A DNA stretch of 64,000 nucleotides from Candidatus Poribacteria bacterium (lineage in GTDB: Bacteria; Poribacteria; WGA-4E; JAJDTR01): positions 42,874 through 106,873 of the forward strand of contig JAPPIK010000040.1 of assembly GCA_028820655.1 (NCBI GenBank), in the 5' to 3' direction. The notes under the pieces are model-generated. The model did no database searches. It was not told the DNA's origin and was given only the letters and a program-made list of their open reading frames with translations. The translations under genes were made by a program, and so were the position numbers. Positions 18,164 to 27,354 of this stretch are shown here, piece by piece (positions within the stretch are counted from its first letter, which is position 1; each line of letters starts with the position of its first letter).

Positions 18164-18562
18164 ATGCCTACGACAAAATTACCCCACGATTTGAGCCGCC
18201 GCGAGCGACAGATTATGGACATCGTCTATCGACGAGGCCGCGCTTCGGTGGCGGATGTATTGAACGGCCTAGCCGATCCCCCTTCCTATTCGGCGGTCAG
18301 GGCATTGATGCGAATCTTGGAAGAGAAGGGATATCTCAGGCATGAAAAAGAGGGTCTGCGATACATCTACACCCCGATTCACCCGCGTCAGAATGCCGGC
18401 GAGGCGGCGCTCAGCCGGGTGTTCCAGACCTTTTTTGACAATTCAATCGAGAAAACGGTCGCCGCGCTGTTAAACGTCTCGGACACAATGCTTTCCGCGG
18501 AAGAATCCGACCGGTTGGCTCAACTCATCGAACAGGCCAAGGAAAGAGAAGAAAAACCGTGA
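18164..18562 (+). CDS. BlaI/MecI/CopY-family transcriptional repressor
   Basis: A 132-residue repressor. The winged helix covers residues 5-75 (LSRRERQIMDIVYRRGRASV, DVLNGLADPPSYSAVRALMR, LRHEKEGLRYIYTP) and a dimerisation helix region follows. In BlaI/BlaR systems the repressor is destroyed on a signal relayed by the M56 metallopeptidase encoded beside it, as here. The ATG at 18164 is preferred over an in-frame GTG 21 bases earlier because AAGGAAAGGA lies directly upstream. A palindromic operator candidate lies at 17625-17644. The repressed targets are probably the neighbouring M56 genes. Confidence 0.93.
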   Translation: MPTTKLPHDLSRRERQIMDIVYRRGRASVADVLNGLADPPSYSAVRALMRILEEKGYLRHEKEGLRYIYTPIHPRQNAGEAALSRVFQTFFDNSIEKTVAALLNVSDTMLSAEESDRLAQLIEQAKEREEKP

Positions 18563-18744
18563 TGCAATCCATATGTGCCCTCAAACGTCTGACATAATTA
18601 CAGCCCGAAAAGAAACGACGAATGAAAAGAAAGAAGAATGGAGAATCCGTCCCCTTTGCTTTCTTCCAATTTACCGTTATTGCAAAATTAACCTGAGGAT
18701 TGCTTAAATTCCTCAGGAGCGTACATTTTAAGGAGGAATACCCC

Positions 18745-21700
18745 ATGATGTCCTTCATGTCGCTCTACGGAACTTCCGAACATTCGATAGGTTGGCTGGC
18801 AATATTACTTGATGCGTCCATAAAAAGCGTCATTGTGCTCGCACTTGCGGCGGGGTTGAACCTCGGGCTAAAACGCAGTTCCGCGGCGTTTCGTCACCTG
18901 CTCTGGTTACTGGCGGTTATGAGTTGCCTTTGTCTACCCGTCATCTCCGCAACCTTGCCAAGCTGGCGATTACCGCTTGGCGCACAGGCGGTTCCCTCGG
19001 CTAAAGCGGTCCCCGGTTTTGAAGGGAATCCCTCGGCGCAATTATCATCAACAAATCGTCAGGCGGTGACCCGGCACGCGCAGAATCCTCAAATAGACGT
19101 TAACCATAAAGCGGTGGGATCGCCGGACACGGTTCATGAGGCATTCGCCACCTCCGCTTCGCAGGCATCGGGTTGGTGGAATCAGTCTACCCTTTGGACA
19201 TATGTTGGAATTGCCTGGGGCACCGGCATGTTGGTTGTGCTGCTGCCGTTGTTAACGGGTTTAATCGGGATTTGGAGAATCGCACGACGAAGCCGGCGCA
19301 TCACGGATGGCTCGCTGCTGGCGTTGGCTCGCGAACTCGCAGGGCAAGTCGGGATTAAACGCGGTATCAGGCTGTTGCAGGGCGAGACTGATATGCCGCT
19401 GACGTGGGGCATCCTTCGTCCCCGCGTCTTGATGCCCGCCAATGCGGAGAACTGGCCGACAGACCAACAGCGCGCCGTTCTGCTGCACGAATTCTCACAC
19501 ATCCAGCGGTGGGATTGGCTGACGCAGACGATCGCCCAGATCTCCTGCGCCATTTATTGGTTCAATCCGCTAGTATGGGTCGCCGACCACCGGATGCGCC
19601 TCGAGCGTGAACGCGCCTGCGACGACCACGTCCTGACCAATGGTTGCCGCGCGACAGACTATGCGTCACAACTGCTTGAGATCGCACGAACGTCGCGTCC
19701 GCCAGCTTTCGCTGCGCGCGCCGCGGTAGCGATGGCGCAACCCTCATGGATCGAGAAGCGACTGCGGGTCATTCTCGCCACAGACCGCAATCGAAATCCG
19801 GTGACCAAAGCGGTGGTTGCCGTTAGCGTGCTGGCTGTCGCTTGTCTCGTGCTGCTGATCGGCGTTATGCGTCCCGCGGAAGCGGTCGAGGAGGAAGAGT
19901 TGCTGCAGCAGATTCGCGAAGCCGCGCTATGGTGGCCCCAGCCGGCTGAATTGCCGCCGAGCGACGCGGAAATAGACGCCTTAATGGGACAGTTCGCGAA
20001 ACGGATCAAAAACGGATTCAAACTCAGTGAACGGTTTCTCGACGCCTATCCCGAAAGCGAGGAGCGCGACGAAGTATGGATGTACAATGTCCGGTTTCTT
20101 TTGGGCCTTCGTAAACAGGAGCAAGCCAACGGCGAGATTGAAGCGTTCTTGAAGGCGTTTCCCGAATCGAAACACGCACCGGATGTATGGTCGATCAAGA
20201 TTGAGTTGCTTGAGCGGGAGGGAAAATTCAAGGAAGCGCTGGCGCAGATAGACAAGATGGATCACACGGTACCTCTTCCGGCCGTATATAAGCGGAAGGC
20301 GCAAATATACTCGCACATGGAGGATTCGGAAAAAGCCGCCGAATACCGGCTGCGCGCCGCGGAATCGACGTTGGGCAAACCCGCTCCGGATTTCACGCTG
20401 AAAGACATCAACGGCGAATCCGTCTCACTGGCGGATTTTCGCGGCAAGGTCGTGCTGCTCAACTTCTGGGCGACGTGGAGCGAGCCGTGCATGTACGGGT
20501 TGCCGGCGCTGAAGGCAATCTATGAAAGATTCAAGCACAATCCCGATTTTGCGCTCATCGGCATCAGTTGGGATTTCAAAGACGAAACCGTGTCGAAATT
20601 CACTGCGGACAACGAGATGCCGTGGATTCACATCCGCGATAGCAAAGATACGCGAGCCACATTCAACGTAAGAGCAATTCCGCACTTCACGGTCATCGGC
20701 AAGAGCGGGCTGATACACGAAAACAGTATGAGCGGCGGCGGCGGGCTCGACGCGGTGATTGCTTCCCTGCTTGCCGATGCGCCGGGGGAACCGGATCAGT
20801 CAAACATCGCCAAACTTCACGAGTTGCGCGGGGATCTGCACGAAATACGCGGCGAAAGGGAGCAGGCTCTCACGGAATACGAGCGAGCCTTGCGTCTTCA
20901 ACCGAAAAACATGGGACTGGTTTCCGCGATCAGAGATTGGTATGAACGCAGCGCCGCGGAAGGGCACAGCCAACCTGAAAAAGCGCTTGCATTTCACGAC
21001 GAGTCGCTGCCGAAGCTGGTGGAGGCAAATCGGTATAAAACGCGCGCAAGTTTCGGAATGGGCTATACCGCCTTAAAATTTGCCGAGTTTTATGACGAAC
21101 GAGGCAACGCCGAAAAATGCTGGCAGGCGTTTCAGATTGTAATGGAAAACGACCAGGATGAATATCTGGCGAAGTGGGTAAAAGGGGCGGCGGGCATTTG
21201 GTCAACAATCCGCGGCAGACCGGAGTTCAAGGCGTTTACGGAGGATGTGTTCGAGACGGAACAGGACAGGCGGAGCGACGAGGCGCATCGCAAGCTGTAC
21301 GCAGGCAGCGATGAGCGGACCGAAGCTGAGGACTCGTTCTTGGTTGTCGAAGCCGACGGGGAGATATTCATGGGCGTGGTTCTGAGTTCAACGGGCCACC
21401 TGCTTGTACTGGATAGAGTAGCCGATGCCACGGACATTCGAGTCAAGATCACGGGATATTTTCCGGCGCGAGTGGTTGCCAGGGATTCAGAGGCGCGGTT
21501 GGCGATTCTCAAGATTGAGGGGAGGGACGACCTGCGTCCCGTAGTGATGGGGACGGTGGAAGACCTGAAGGGATACGCGCCGTTTGACTATCGAACGGAA
21601 CACGGCGGCAAGTCGAAGTCGTTCCCAATGATCGTGTTTGTTACCGCCCGCGGCTTTTCGATACATGACAGCGGCGGAAAAATTGGGGTGCTCATCGCCG

Positions 21701-21954
21701 ATAGTGTCTATGCGCTTGAAATTGACAGAAGGGGAAATGTCAACTCATTCCTTATCGGCGGGAGGGTCGACTCGCCGTTGAGCGATGCGTATATCGACTT
21801 CGACGGCAAACTGCTGGGCTTCTGCGTGGATGATGAGGTCGTCTACACGGGCACCGCGCAAAGCATGCCCGGTCCGAAGTATAATGTGGTGCCCATCGAT
21901 CAGATTGGTGCAAGCCTCGAACGGATGGGCATGACAGTCATGCTCGGAAACTAG
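18745..21954 (+). CDS. BlaR1-type M56 metallopeptidase fused to TPR, thioredoxin-like and protease-like domains
   Basis: A 1069-residue membrane protein. Residues 1-350 are an M56 sensor peptidase with about four membrane segments and the zinc motif HEFSH (248-252), followed by LERERACDDHVL. After the last membrane segment (around 350-370, LAVACLVLLIGVMRP) comes a TPR-like part, then a TlpA/redoxin domain at about 545-680 (GKPAPDFTLKDINGESVSLA, VVLLNFWATWSEPC). In it the first active-site cysteine is Ser579, leaving only Cys582. More TPRs follow, then a domain at 863-940 resembling the N-terminal barrel of HtrA proteases but without the His-Asp pair. It should transmit an envelope signal to the BlaI-like repressor. 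Confidence 0.9.
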   Translation: MMSFMSLYGTSEHSIGWLAILLDASIKSVIVLALAAGLNLGLKRSSAAFRHLLWLLAVMSCLCLPVISATLPSWRLPLGAQAVPSAKAVPGFEGNPSAQLSSTNRQAVTRHAQNPQIDVNHKAVGSPDTVHEAFATSASQASGWWNQSTLWTYVGIAWGTGMLVVLLPLLTGLIGIWRIARRSRRITDGSLLALARELAGQVGIKRGIRLLQGETDMPLTWGILRPRVLMPANAENWPTDQQRAVLLHEFSHIQRWDWLTQTIAQISCAIYWFNPLVWVADHRMRLERERACDDHVLTNGCRATDYASQLLEIARTSRPPAFAARAAVAMAQPSWIEKRLRVILATDRNRNPVTKAVVAVSVLAVACLVLLIGVMRPAEAVEEEELLQQIREAALWWPQPAELPPSDAEIDALMGQFAKRIKNGFKLSERFLDAYPESEERDEVWMYNVRFLLGLRKQEQANGEIEAFLKAFPESKHAPDVWSIKIELLEREGKFKEALAQIDKMDHTVPLPAVYKRKAQIYSHMEDSEKAAEYRLRAAESTLGKPAPDFTLKDINGESVSLADFRGKVVLLNFWATWSEPCMYGLPALKAIYERFKHNPDFALIGISWDFKDETVSKFTADNEMPWIHIRDSKDTRATFNVRAIPHFTVIGKSGLIHENSMSGGGGLDAVIASLLADAPGEPDQSNIAKLHELRGDLHEIRGEREQALTEYERALRLQPKNMGLVSAIRDWYERSAAEGHSQPEKALAFHDESLPKLVEANRYKTRASFGMGYTALKFAEFYDERGNAEKCWQAFQIVMENDQDEYLAKWVKGAAGIWSTIRGRPEFKAFTEDVFETEQDRRSDEAHRKLYAGSDERTEAEDSFLVVEADGEIFMGVVLSSTGHLLVLDRVADATDIRVKITGYFPARVVARDSEARLAILKIEGRDDLRPVVMGTVEDLKGYAPFDYRTEHGGKSKSFPMIVFVTARGFSIHDSGGKIGVLIADSVYALEIDRRGNVNSFLIGGRVDSPLSDAYIDFDGKLLGFCVDDEVVYTGTAQSMPGPKYNVVPIDQIGASLERMGMTVMLGN

Positions 21955-21972
21955 AGGGATCCGACTGTTGTC

Positions 21973-22007
21973 GCAATGGAGTAGGGACAAAACGTCCCTA
22001 CTCTGCG
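21973..22007. repeat. Long hairpin after the first M56 gene
   Basis: GAGTAGGGAC (21979-21988) and GTCCCTACTC (21994-22003) form a 10-bp stem around AAAAC, extended by CGCA/TGCG. No T-run follows, so it is not a standard terminator. The same flank, with the second arm decayed, follows the second M56 copy near 25303, showing that the duplication included it. Confidence 0.7.
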
Positions 22008-22106
22008 ATTTGTCAAACCGCCCACCATACTTTCTTACTGTATTACATTGCTTCCTAGTCGTTGTAGAAATTCCACTATACAGTGCACGTTTAGGAGGAA
22101 AACCCC

Positions 22107-24605
22107 ATGATACCCTTCATTTCGCTCTACGGAACTTCCGAACATTCGATAGGTTGGCTGGCAGTGTTACTGGATTCTTCCGCAAAAAGCATCCTCGTGC
22201 TCACACTGTCTGCCGGGTTAACCCTCGCACTGAAGCGCAGTTCCGCGGCGTTTCGACACCTGATCTGGTTACTGGCGATTGTCAGCTGTCTCTTCCTGCC
22301 CGTGATTTCTTTGACCCTGCCAAGCTGGCGGGTGCCGGTGGAGCCACAGTTGCTTCCCTCATCCGGAGAATCACCAGATCCTGAAGGAAATCCGGACGCG
22401 ACACGATTATCATCACCGCATCGCCAAGCGGCGACACCGCACGCACCGATTCCGCAAGTCAACCCTAACCATCAAACAGCGGGATCGCCGCACATGGATC
22501 AAGAGGCGTCCGAGAGCATCGCTTCGCAGACGACCGGGTGGCGATCATTGTCTATTCTCTGGACCTGCATTGGAGCAGTCTGGGTAATCGGGATGTTGGT
22601 TGTCCTCCTCCCGCTGGTGGCGGGTTTCATCGGGATTCGGAGAATCGCAGGTCGAAGCCGGCGCATCACCAGCGGCTCCTTGGCGTCGTTGGCTGATGAA
22701 CTGGTGAAGCGCCGTGGCATAAAGCGTGGTTTTGCGCTGGTTCAAAGCGAGATGGACATGCCGCTGACGTGGGGCGTCATGCGACCCCTAATCTTGATTC
22801 CCGCTGACGCGGAACACTGGTCATCCGACAAACAGCGCGCTGTCCTGCTGCATGAACTCGCGCACGTGCGTCGATGGGATTGGCTAACGCAGATCATAGC
22901 GCACATATGCTGCGCCATATATTGGTTCAACCCGCTGGTCTGGGTCGCCGACCGTAGGTTGCGCCTTGAGCGTGAGCGCGCGTGCGATGACCATGTCCTG
23001 ACCAACGGTTGCTGGGCGGCGGACTATGCCTCGCACCTACTGGAGATTGCGCGAAGTTCTCGCCCGCCAGTCTTTGCCGTGCGTGCCGCGGTGGCGATGG
23101 CACAACCCTCACGGATTGAGAAGCGGTTGCAAGTTATTCTAGCGACAGACCGCAATCGGCGGCGGATGAAAAAGATTCCTATCACTGCTAGCGCGCTAAC
23201 CTTCGCCAGTCTCGTCCTATTAATCGGCGTCATGCGCCCCGTCAAAGCGATTGAGGAGGAAGAATTGCTGCTAAAGATTCGCGAAGGCATATTTCCGAGG
23301 GCTGAGCACACCGAAAAAACGCTAACTTATGCGGAAATGGAAGCTATAGTGAACCTTCCTTCGAAACGAATTGAGTACGGGCTTGAACTCAGTGAACAAT
23401 TCCTTAGCATGTATCCCGAAAGTAAAGTGCGCGATGAGGCACGGCTGTGCCGGATTCTATTCCTTCTGGGACTCGACAAGCAAGGGCGAGCCAACTCCGA
23501 GATCGACTCGTATTTGGTCGCGTTTCCCAAATCGAAACACGCGCCCGAGCTACTGTCACTCAAGATTGACCGATTCGAAAAAGACGGTAAGTATATGGAG
23601 GCGCTCGCCGAAGTGGACAAGATCACTCACTTGGCGATTCTTCCCCGTGCGTTTGAGGAGAAGGCACGCCTTTATTCGAACATGAAGGATAGGGTGAAAG
23701 CCGCCGAATACCGTCTCCGCACCGCGGAGTTGACGTTCGGCAAGCCCTCACCGGATTTCACGCTGAAGGATATAAAAGGCGAAACCGTTGCGCTCAAGGA
23801 TTTTCGCGGCAAGGTCGTCCTGCTCGACTTCTGGGCGACCACGTGTGGGCCGTGCATCACTGAACTTCCAAATCTGAGGGCGCTTTACAAGAAGCACAGT
23901 CCCAACCTCGTCCTTATCAGTGTCAGTTTCGATGCCGATGACGATACCGTCGCGAAGTTCGTCGAGATTAATGAGATGCCGTGGATTCACATACGCGACA
24001 CCATGGAGATGGCAGCCAAATTCAATATCGGATCTATCCCGGATTGTCGAGTGATCGACAAAAAGGGACTGATGCGAATAGGAAACCTGCGCGGCGAGAC
24101 CGCACTCAACAAGGTGATTCCTTTCCTGCTTGCCGAGGCGCCGCGCGAATCGGATTCGGCCAACATCGCCAAACTTTACAGGTTGCGTGCTGACCTGCAT
24201 GAGGTTCGCGGCGAACGGGAAGAGGCAATTGCGGCATACGAGGATGCCATGAGTCTACAACCGAATGACATTCAACCAATCAAAGCACTCGCCCGATTGT
24301 ATAGAGACAGTGGCGGCGAAAAAGCGCTTGCATTTCACGACGAGTCCTTGCCGGTTCTCGTCGAGGCAGACGAGTCGAAAACGGGGGCGGACATAACATT
24401 GGGTGAGGCTGCCTTTGATTTCGCCATGTTCTATGACGAGCAAGGGGACGCCGGAAAATGCAGGCAGGCGATTGAGATTGCCACGGAAAATGCCCCGGAC
24501 GGATTTCTGGCGGCGCAAATTGGACAGATGACAGGGCGAGTTTCCGGGATCAGCGAAAGATCCGCGTTTAAGGCCTTAACGGCCGACACTCCTGAGACGG
24601 AATGA
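22107..24605 (+). CDS. Second M56 metallopeptidase-TPR-thioredoxin fusion, C-terminally truncated
   Basis: An 832-residue tandem duplicate of the preceding gene, identical in its first motifs (SLYGTSEHSIGWLA) and starting from the same AGGAGGAAAACCCC leader. The M56 zinc motif is HELAH (249-253). The redoxin domain keeps an intact pair Cys580-Gly-Pro-Cys583 (WATTCGPC), where the first copy has lost its first cysteine, so the redox-active copy is this one. TPR repeats follow. It stops at TGA 24603-24605, about 230 codons before its paralogue, because a 14-nt deletion shifted the frame; the lost C-terminal domain remains as a remnant downstream. N-terminal functions should be intact. Confidence 0.92.
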   Translation: MIPFISLYGTSEHSIGWLAVLLDSSAKSILVLTLSAGLTLALKRSSAAFRHLIWLLAIVSCLFLPVISLTLPSWRVPVEPQLLPSSGESPDPEGNPDATRLSSPHRQAATPHAPIPQVNPNHQTAGSPHMDQEASESIASQTTGWRSLSILWTCIGAVWVIGMLVVLLPLVAGFIGIRRIAGRSRRITSGSLASLADELVKRRGIKRGFALVQSEMDMPLTWGVMRPLILIPADAEHWSSDKQRAVLLHELAHVRRWDWLTQIIAHICCAIYWFNPLVWVADRRLRLERERACDDHVLTNGCWAADYASHLLEIARSSRPPVFAVRAAVAMAQPSRIEKRLQVILATDRNRRRMKKIPITASALTFASLVLLIGVMRPVKAIEEEELLLKIREGIFPRAEHTEKTLTYAEMEAIVNLPSKRIEYGLELSEQFLSMYPESKVRDEARLCRILFLLGLDKQGRANSEIDSYLVAFPKSKHAPELLSLKIDRFEKDGKYMEALAEVDKITHLAILPRAFEEKARLYSNMKDRVKAAEYRLRTAELTFGKPSPDFTLKDIKGETVALKDFRGKVVLLDFWATTCGPCITELPNLRALYKKHSPNLVLISVSFDADDDTVAKFVEINEMPWIHIRDTMEMAAKFNIGSIPDCRVIDKKGLMRIGNLRGETALNKVIPFLLAEAPRESDSANIAKLYRLRADLHEVRGEREEAIAAYEDAMSLQPNDIQPIKALARLYRDSGGEKALAFHDESLPVLVEADESKTGADITLGEAAFDFAMFYDEQGDAGKCRQAIEIATENAPDGFLAAQIGQMTGRVSGISERSAFKALTADTPETE

Positions 24606-25278
24606 CGAGGCGCACCGCAAGCTGTTCGGGTTCACCGGCGAGCGGACTGAATCCGGGCAATATTTCCCGCTCGTTGATGCCGAAGAAGGAATCTCCATGG
24701 GCGTACTTTCAAATCCGACGGTGCACCTGGTTGTTCACTACGCGGTGTCTGGTGCTGGTGATATTCGAGTCAAAATTACCGATCATTTGAAGGCACAGAT
24801 TTCTGCTGGGGATTCGGGGGCAAGGCTGGCTGTTCTAAAGGCTGAAGGTGCGAAAGACTTACGGCCCGCCGGGATGGGGACAGTAGATGACTAGAAGGAA
24901 TACGCACCTTACGACCGCGCAAGTGCAGACGGACGCGTGGGAAAATTATTTCCTGTGATTCCATTGATTACTGCCCGAGACGATTCGGGACAAAGCGGTG
25001 GAGGACAATCTTTCGTAATCCTTGGTCACAAGTTCGATACGCTTGAAATCGACAATGCTGGAAACATCACGTCATTCCAGATCCGTGCGCTGGACGAATC
25101 ACCGCTCAGCGATGCGTATGTCCGCTACGATGGCAAATTGCTTGGCGTCTGCGTCGATGGCGAGGCGGTCAACACTGGCTTCCACCTTGGCCCGGGACCA
25201 AAATATAATGTGCTGCCGATCGATCAGATTGGTGCAAGCCTCGAACGGTTGGATAGGAGGGACCTAATCGGAAACTAG
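24606..25278 (+). pseudogene. Detached C-terminal domain remnant of the second M56 fusion
   Basis: In the frame shifted by one relative to the upstream gene, the sequence encodes ISMGVLSNPTVHL, then DIRVKITDH, ARLAVLKAEGAKDLRPAGMG, an in-frame TAG at 24892-24894 where the paralogue has leucine, and then EYAPYD to LPIDQIGASLERL, matching the last 230 residues of the first copy. It is out of frame with the upstream gene, has a nonsense codon and no start site, so it is not translated as a domain. Confidence 0.88.
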
Positions 25279-25337
25279 ATTCTTCCAACTGTTTGTTGCA
25301 AAAGAGTAGGGACACAGCACCGCCACTCCCGAACCCG

Positions 25338-25535
25338 TCAATCCGCCGCAGAGGTGTCGGGATAGGTAACGGGACCGCTAACGTTGAATTCTTGGCGCAG
25401 GCATTTGCGGCAGTAATAGGTGAGAAGCGTTTTGCGGTATGTAAACCCCTTCGCTTGGTTGCCGCAGGTGTCGCAGTGTTGCTCCTTTATCTCTCGAATA
25501 GCATCGGTAACCCTTGAAACCGCTGAAGTCTTCAT
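25338..25535 (-). CDS. Small zinc-ribbon protein
   Basis: A 65-residue protein with two zinc-knuckle pairs, CDTC (21-24) and CRKC (42-45), separated by a short basic stretch TYRKTLLTYY, which gives a typical four-cysteine zinc ribbon. The ATG at 25535 is preceded by TAGGAG at a good distance, which supports a real gene. The first 20 residues look helical and charged. Possible roles are DNA/RNA binding or metal storage; none can be assigned. It is convergent with the decayed end of the second M56 copy. Confidence 0.6.
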   Translation of the reverse strand: MKTSAVSRVTDAIREIKEQHCDTCGNQAKGFTYRKTLLTYYCRKCLRQEFNVSGPVTYPDTSAAD

Positions 25536-25829
25536 TCACAATCTCCTATATTGGACCTTCAATGAATCAACTCAAAAACTACTACTTATCTGTTATGCTA
25601 TACAAACGTATAGTTATCCAAAAGGGTTACAGAAAATGTGAAAAAAAATTCCTAGGTTGCAGATAACTCGAAAAAATCTTACGCTTCATCCTTCCCTTCT
25701 CGGCGGCTTTTCTCTTCCTTTAGCCTTTCCCACGCTTCTTGACAACCTGATCGACGGTGTGCTATTCTTTCGCGGTCGTAACCGATAGGAGAATCCAATA
25801 ATTTTCGTTCCACTAAACACAGAGATAGA

Positions 25830-26915
25830 ATGGCTTCAGCGAGGAAAGTCGTCGTCGCGATGAGCGGCGGCGTCGACAGTTCGGTCACTGCCGCATTGAT
25901 GCTTGAGGCGGGTTGTGACGTGATCGGCATCACGATGCGGCTCGGCACGCCCGACGCGCTCGAAGTAGAATCGGATAAGCCGAATTGTTGCTCGCTAGAA
26001 GGCATTGAGGATGCCCGGCGGGTTGCGACCCAGTTAGGGATTCCGTTCTACGGCGTGAATTATGAGGAGATATTCCAAGAGCGTATCATTGACTACTTTG
26101 TCAAGGAGTATCTCGACGGCAGGACCCCAAGCCCGTGCATGATTTGTAATCGAGAGTTAAAATTTGGAAAACTTCTGTCGCTCGTCGACAGCTTGGAGTA
26201 CGATTGCATCGCCACCGGTCACTATGCCAGAATCGAACAAGATCTAGACACCGGACGATATCTTTTGCGAAAAGGCATTGATGCCAATAAAGATCAGTCG
26301 TATTTCCTGGCCGCTCTCACACAAGATCAGTTGAACCGGGCGATTATGCCGCTCGGTGAATTCACCAAGGACAGGGTACGTGAGTTGGCAAAGAGGTTCA
26401 AGTTACGCACCGCCGATAAACTCGAGAGCCAAGAGTTGTGCTTCGTGGCGGACGACAACTATAGACGTTTCCTGAAAGAGCGGGTGCCCGAAAAGATTCA
26501 CGACGGCGACATCGTGGATAAAGAGGGCAATCTGCTCGGTACACATCAAGGGATCCCTTTCTATACGGTCGGGCAGCGCCGCGGGCTTGGAATTGCCGCC
26601 GGCAGCCCGTTATATGTAACTCGGGTAGACGCCCACAATAACACCATCGTTGTCGGTGGGCACGCAGAACTGCTGCGGCAGACCATGATGGTAGAGCGAA
26701 TCAATCTGATTTCCATCGAGAAGTTCGACGAACCCATCCGAGCGCTTGTCAAGGTGAGATCCAGAGACGAGGGAGCGTTGGCCGACATACACCCGTTGAG
26801 CGAAACGGAGGCGAAAGTCATATTCGATGAACCGCGTCGCGCGATAACGCCGGGGCAAGCGACGGTGTTTTACGACGGCGATCTCGTCATTGGCGGCGGA
26901 TGGATCAAATCGTAA
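25830..26915 (+). CDS. mnmA: tRNA-specific 2-thiouridylase
   Basis: A 361-residue cytoplasmic enzyme that puts sulfur on U34 of Lys, Glu and Gln tRNAs. The PP-loop motif SGGVDSS is at residues 12-18; the first catalytic cysteine is in GRTPSPCMICN and the second in LESQELCFV, a pair that forms the persulfide/disulfide cycle. GHYARIEQD and KDQSYFLAAL, then FYTVGQRRGLGI, are family blocks. Length is normal. The start at 25830 has only a weak AGAGATAG ribosome site, but no other start fits the N-terminal motif. Confidence 0.96.
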   Translation: MASARKVVVAMSGGVDSSVTAALMLEAGCDVIGITMRLGTPDALEVESDKPNCCSLEGIEDARRVATQLGIPFYGVNYEEIFQERIIDYFVKEYLDGRTPSPCMICNRELKFGKLLSLVDSLEYDCIATGHYARIEQDLDTGRYLLRKGIDANKDQSYFLAALTQDQLNRAIMPLGEFTKDRVRELAKRFKLRTADKLESQELCFVADDNYRRFLKERVPEKIHDGDIVDKEGNLLGTHQGIPFYTVGQRRGLGIAAGSPLYVTRVDAHNNTIVVGGHAELLRQTMMVERINLISIEKFDEPIRALVKVRSRDEGALADIHPLSETEAKVIFDEPRRAITPGQATVFYDGDLVIGGGWIKS

Positions 26916-26968
26916 CTGGTCGGGCTAAAGGACCGCAGTTCGGCGTTGTGCACTTATAGGGTAGAATC

Positions 26969-27059
26969 AAGCGAGTGGATAACGAGTGATCAAAGGAGCG
27001 GATAGCGATTGCGATAGAAATCCAGCAAGTGAGTGAATAGCGAACGCGGTAGAGATCCC
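26969..27059 (+). repeat. Dispersed 35-bp repeat, about 2.6 degenerate units
   Basis: AAGCGAGTGGATAACGAGTG opens the run, which ends in GAACGCGGTAGAGATCC. The units differ by point changes and small deletions from the perfect copies at 63.9 kb. TAGGGTAGAATC just before it matches a flank seen before the array at 63.7 kb. Confidence 0.7.
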
Positions 27060-27098
27060 TTAGCTAATCTTCCGACCACCATTTCCTTTAGTGGCCCG

Positions 27099-27200
27099 TA
27101 GGTTGGGTTGAACGGAAATCCGATAGAAATAGCGTACAGAAACAAGGCATCTGATTTTTCATTCTGTCCGAAGAGCTAAGCATTTCGAACGAAACCCAAC
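27099..27200. mobile_element. Small element with inverted ends (MITE-like)
   Basis: Begins TAGGTTGGGTT and ends GAAACCCAAC, which are near-inverted. A second element of 101 bases with the same ends is at 58146-58246. The interior does not code. Confidence 0.45.
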
Positions 27201-27354
27201 GCGTCATTGCGGCAAAACAATCCATGGTGTGAATTACTATCAATCAAACTTGAAATGACAAACAGGTTTATCCAAAAATCATTCAATCACGCTCTTTACG
27301 TGTAACACACAAGGAAACAATACCAGAATTACCCGGTAACCGGAGGCTCATTGT

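Larger units (their letters stand above)
26916..27354. other. Repeat-rich intergenic region
   Basis: 439 bases between mnmA and the acetyltransferase gene. It contains degenerate 35-bp repeat units (26969-27059) followed by a 102-bp element with inverted ends (27099-27200). The last 15 bases hold the GGAGG ribosome site of the next gene. Confidence 0.7.

Noticed and set aside
21973..22007. Rho-independent terminator after the first M56 gene
   Set aside because: The hairpin is good but no T-run follows; it is noted as a palindrome.
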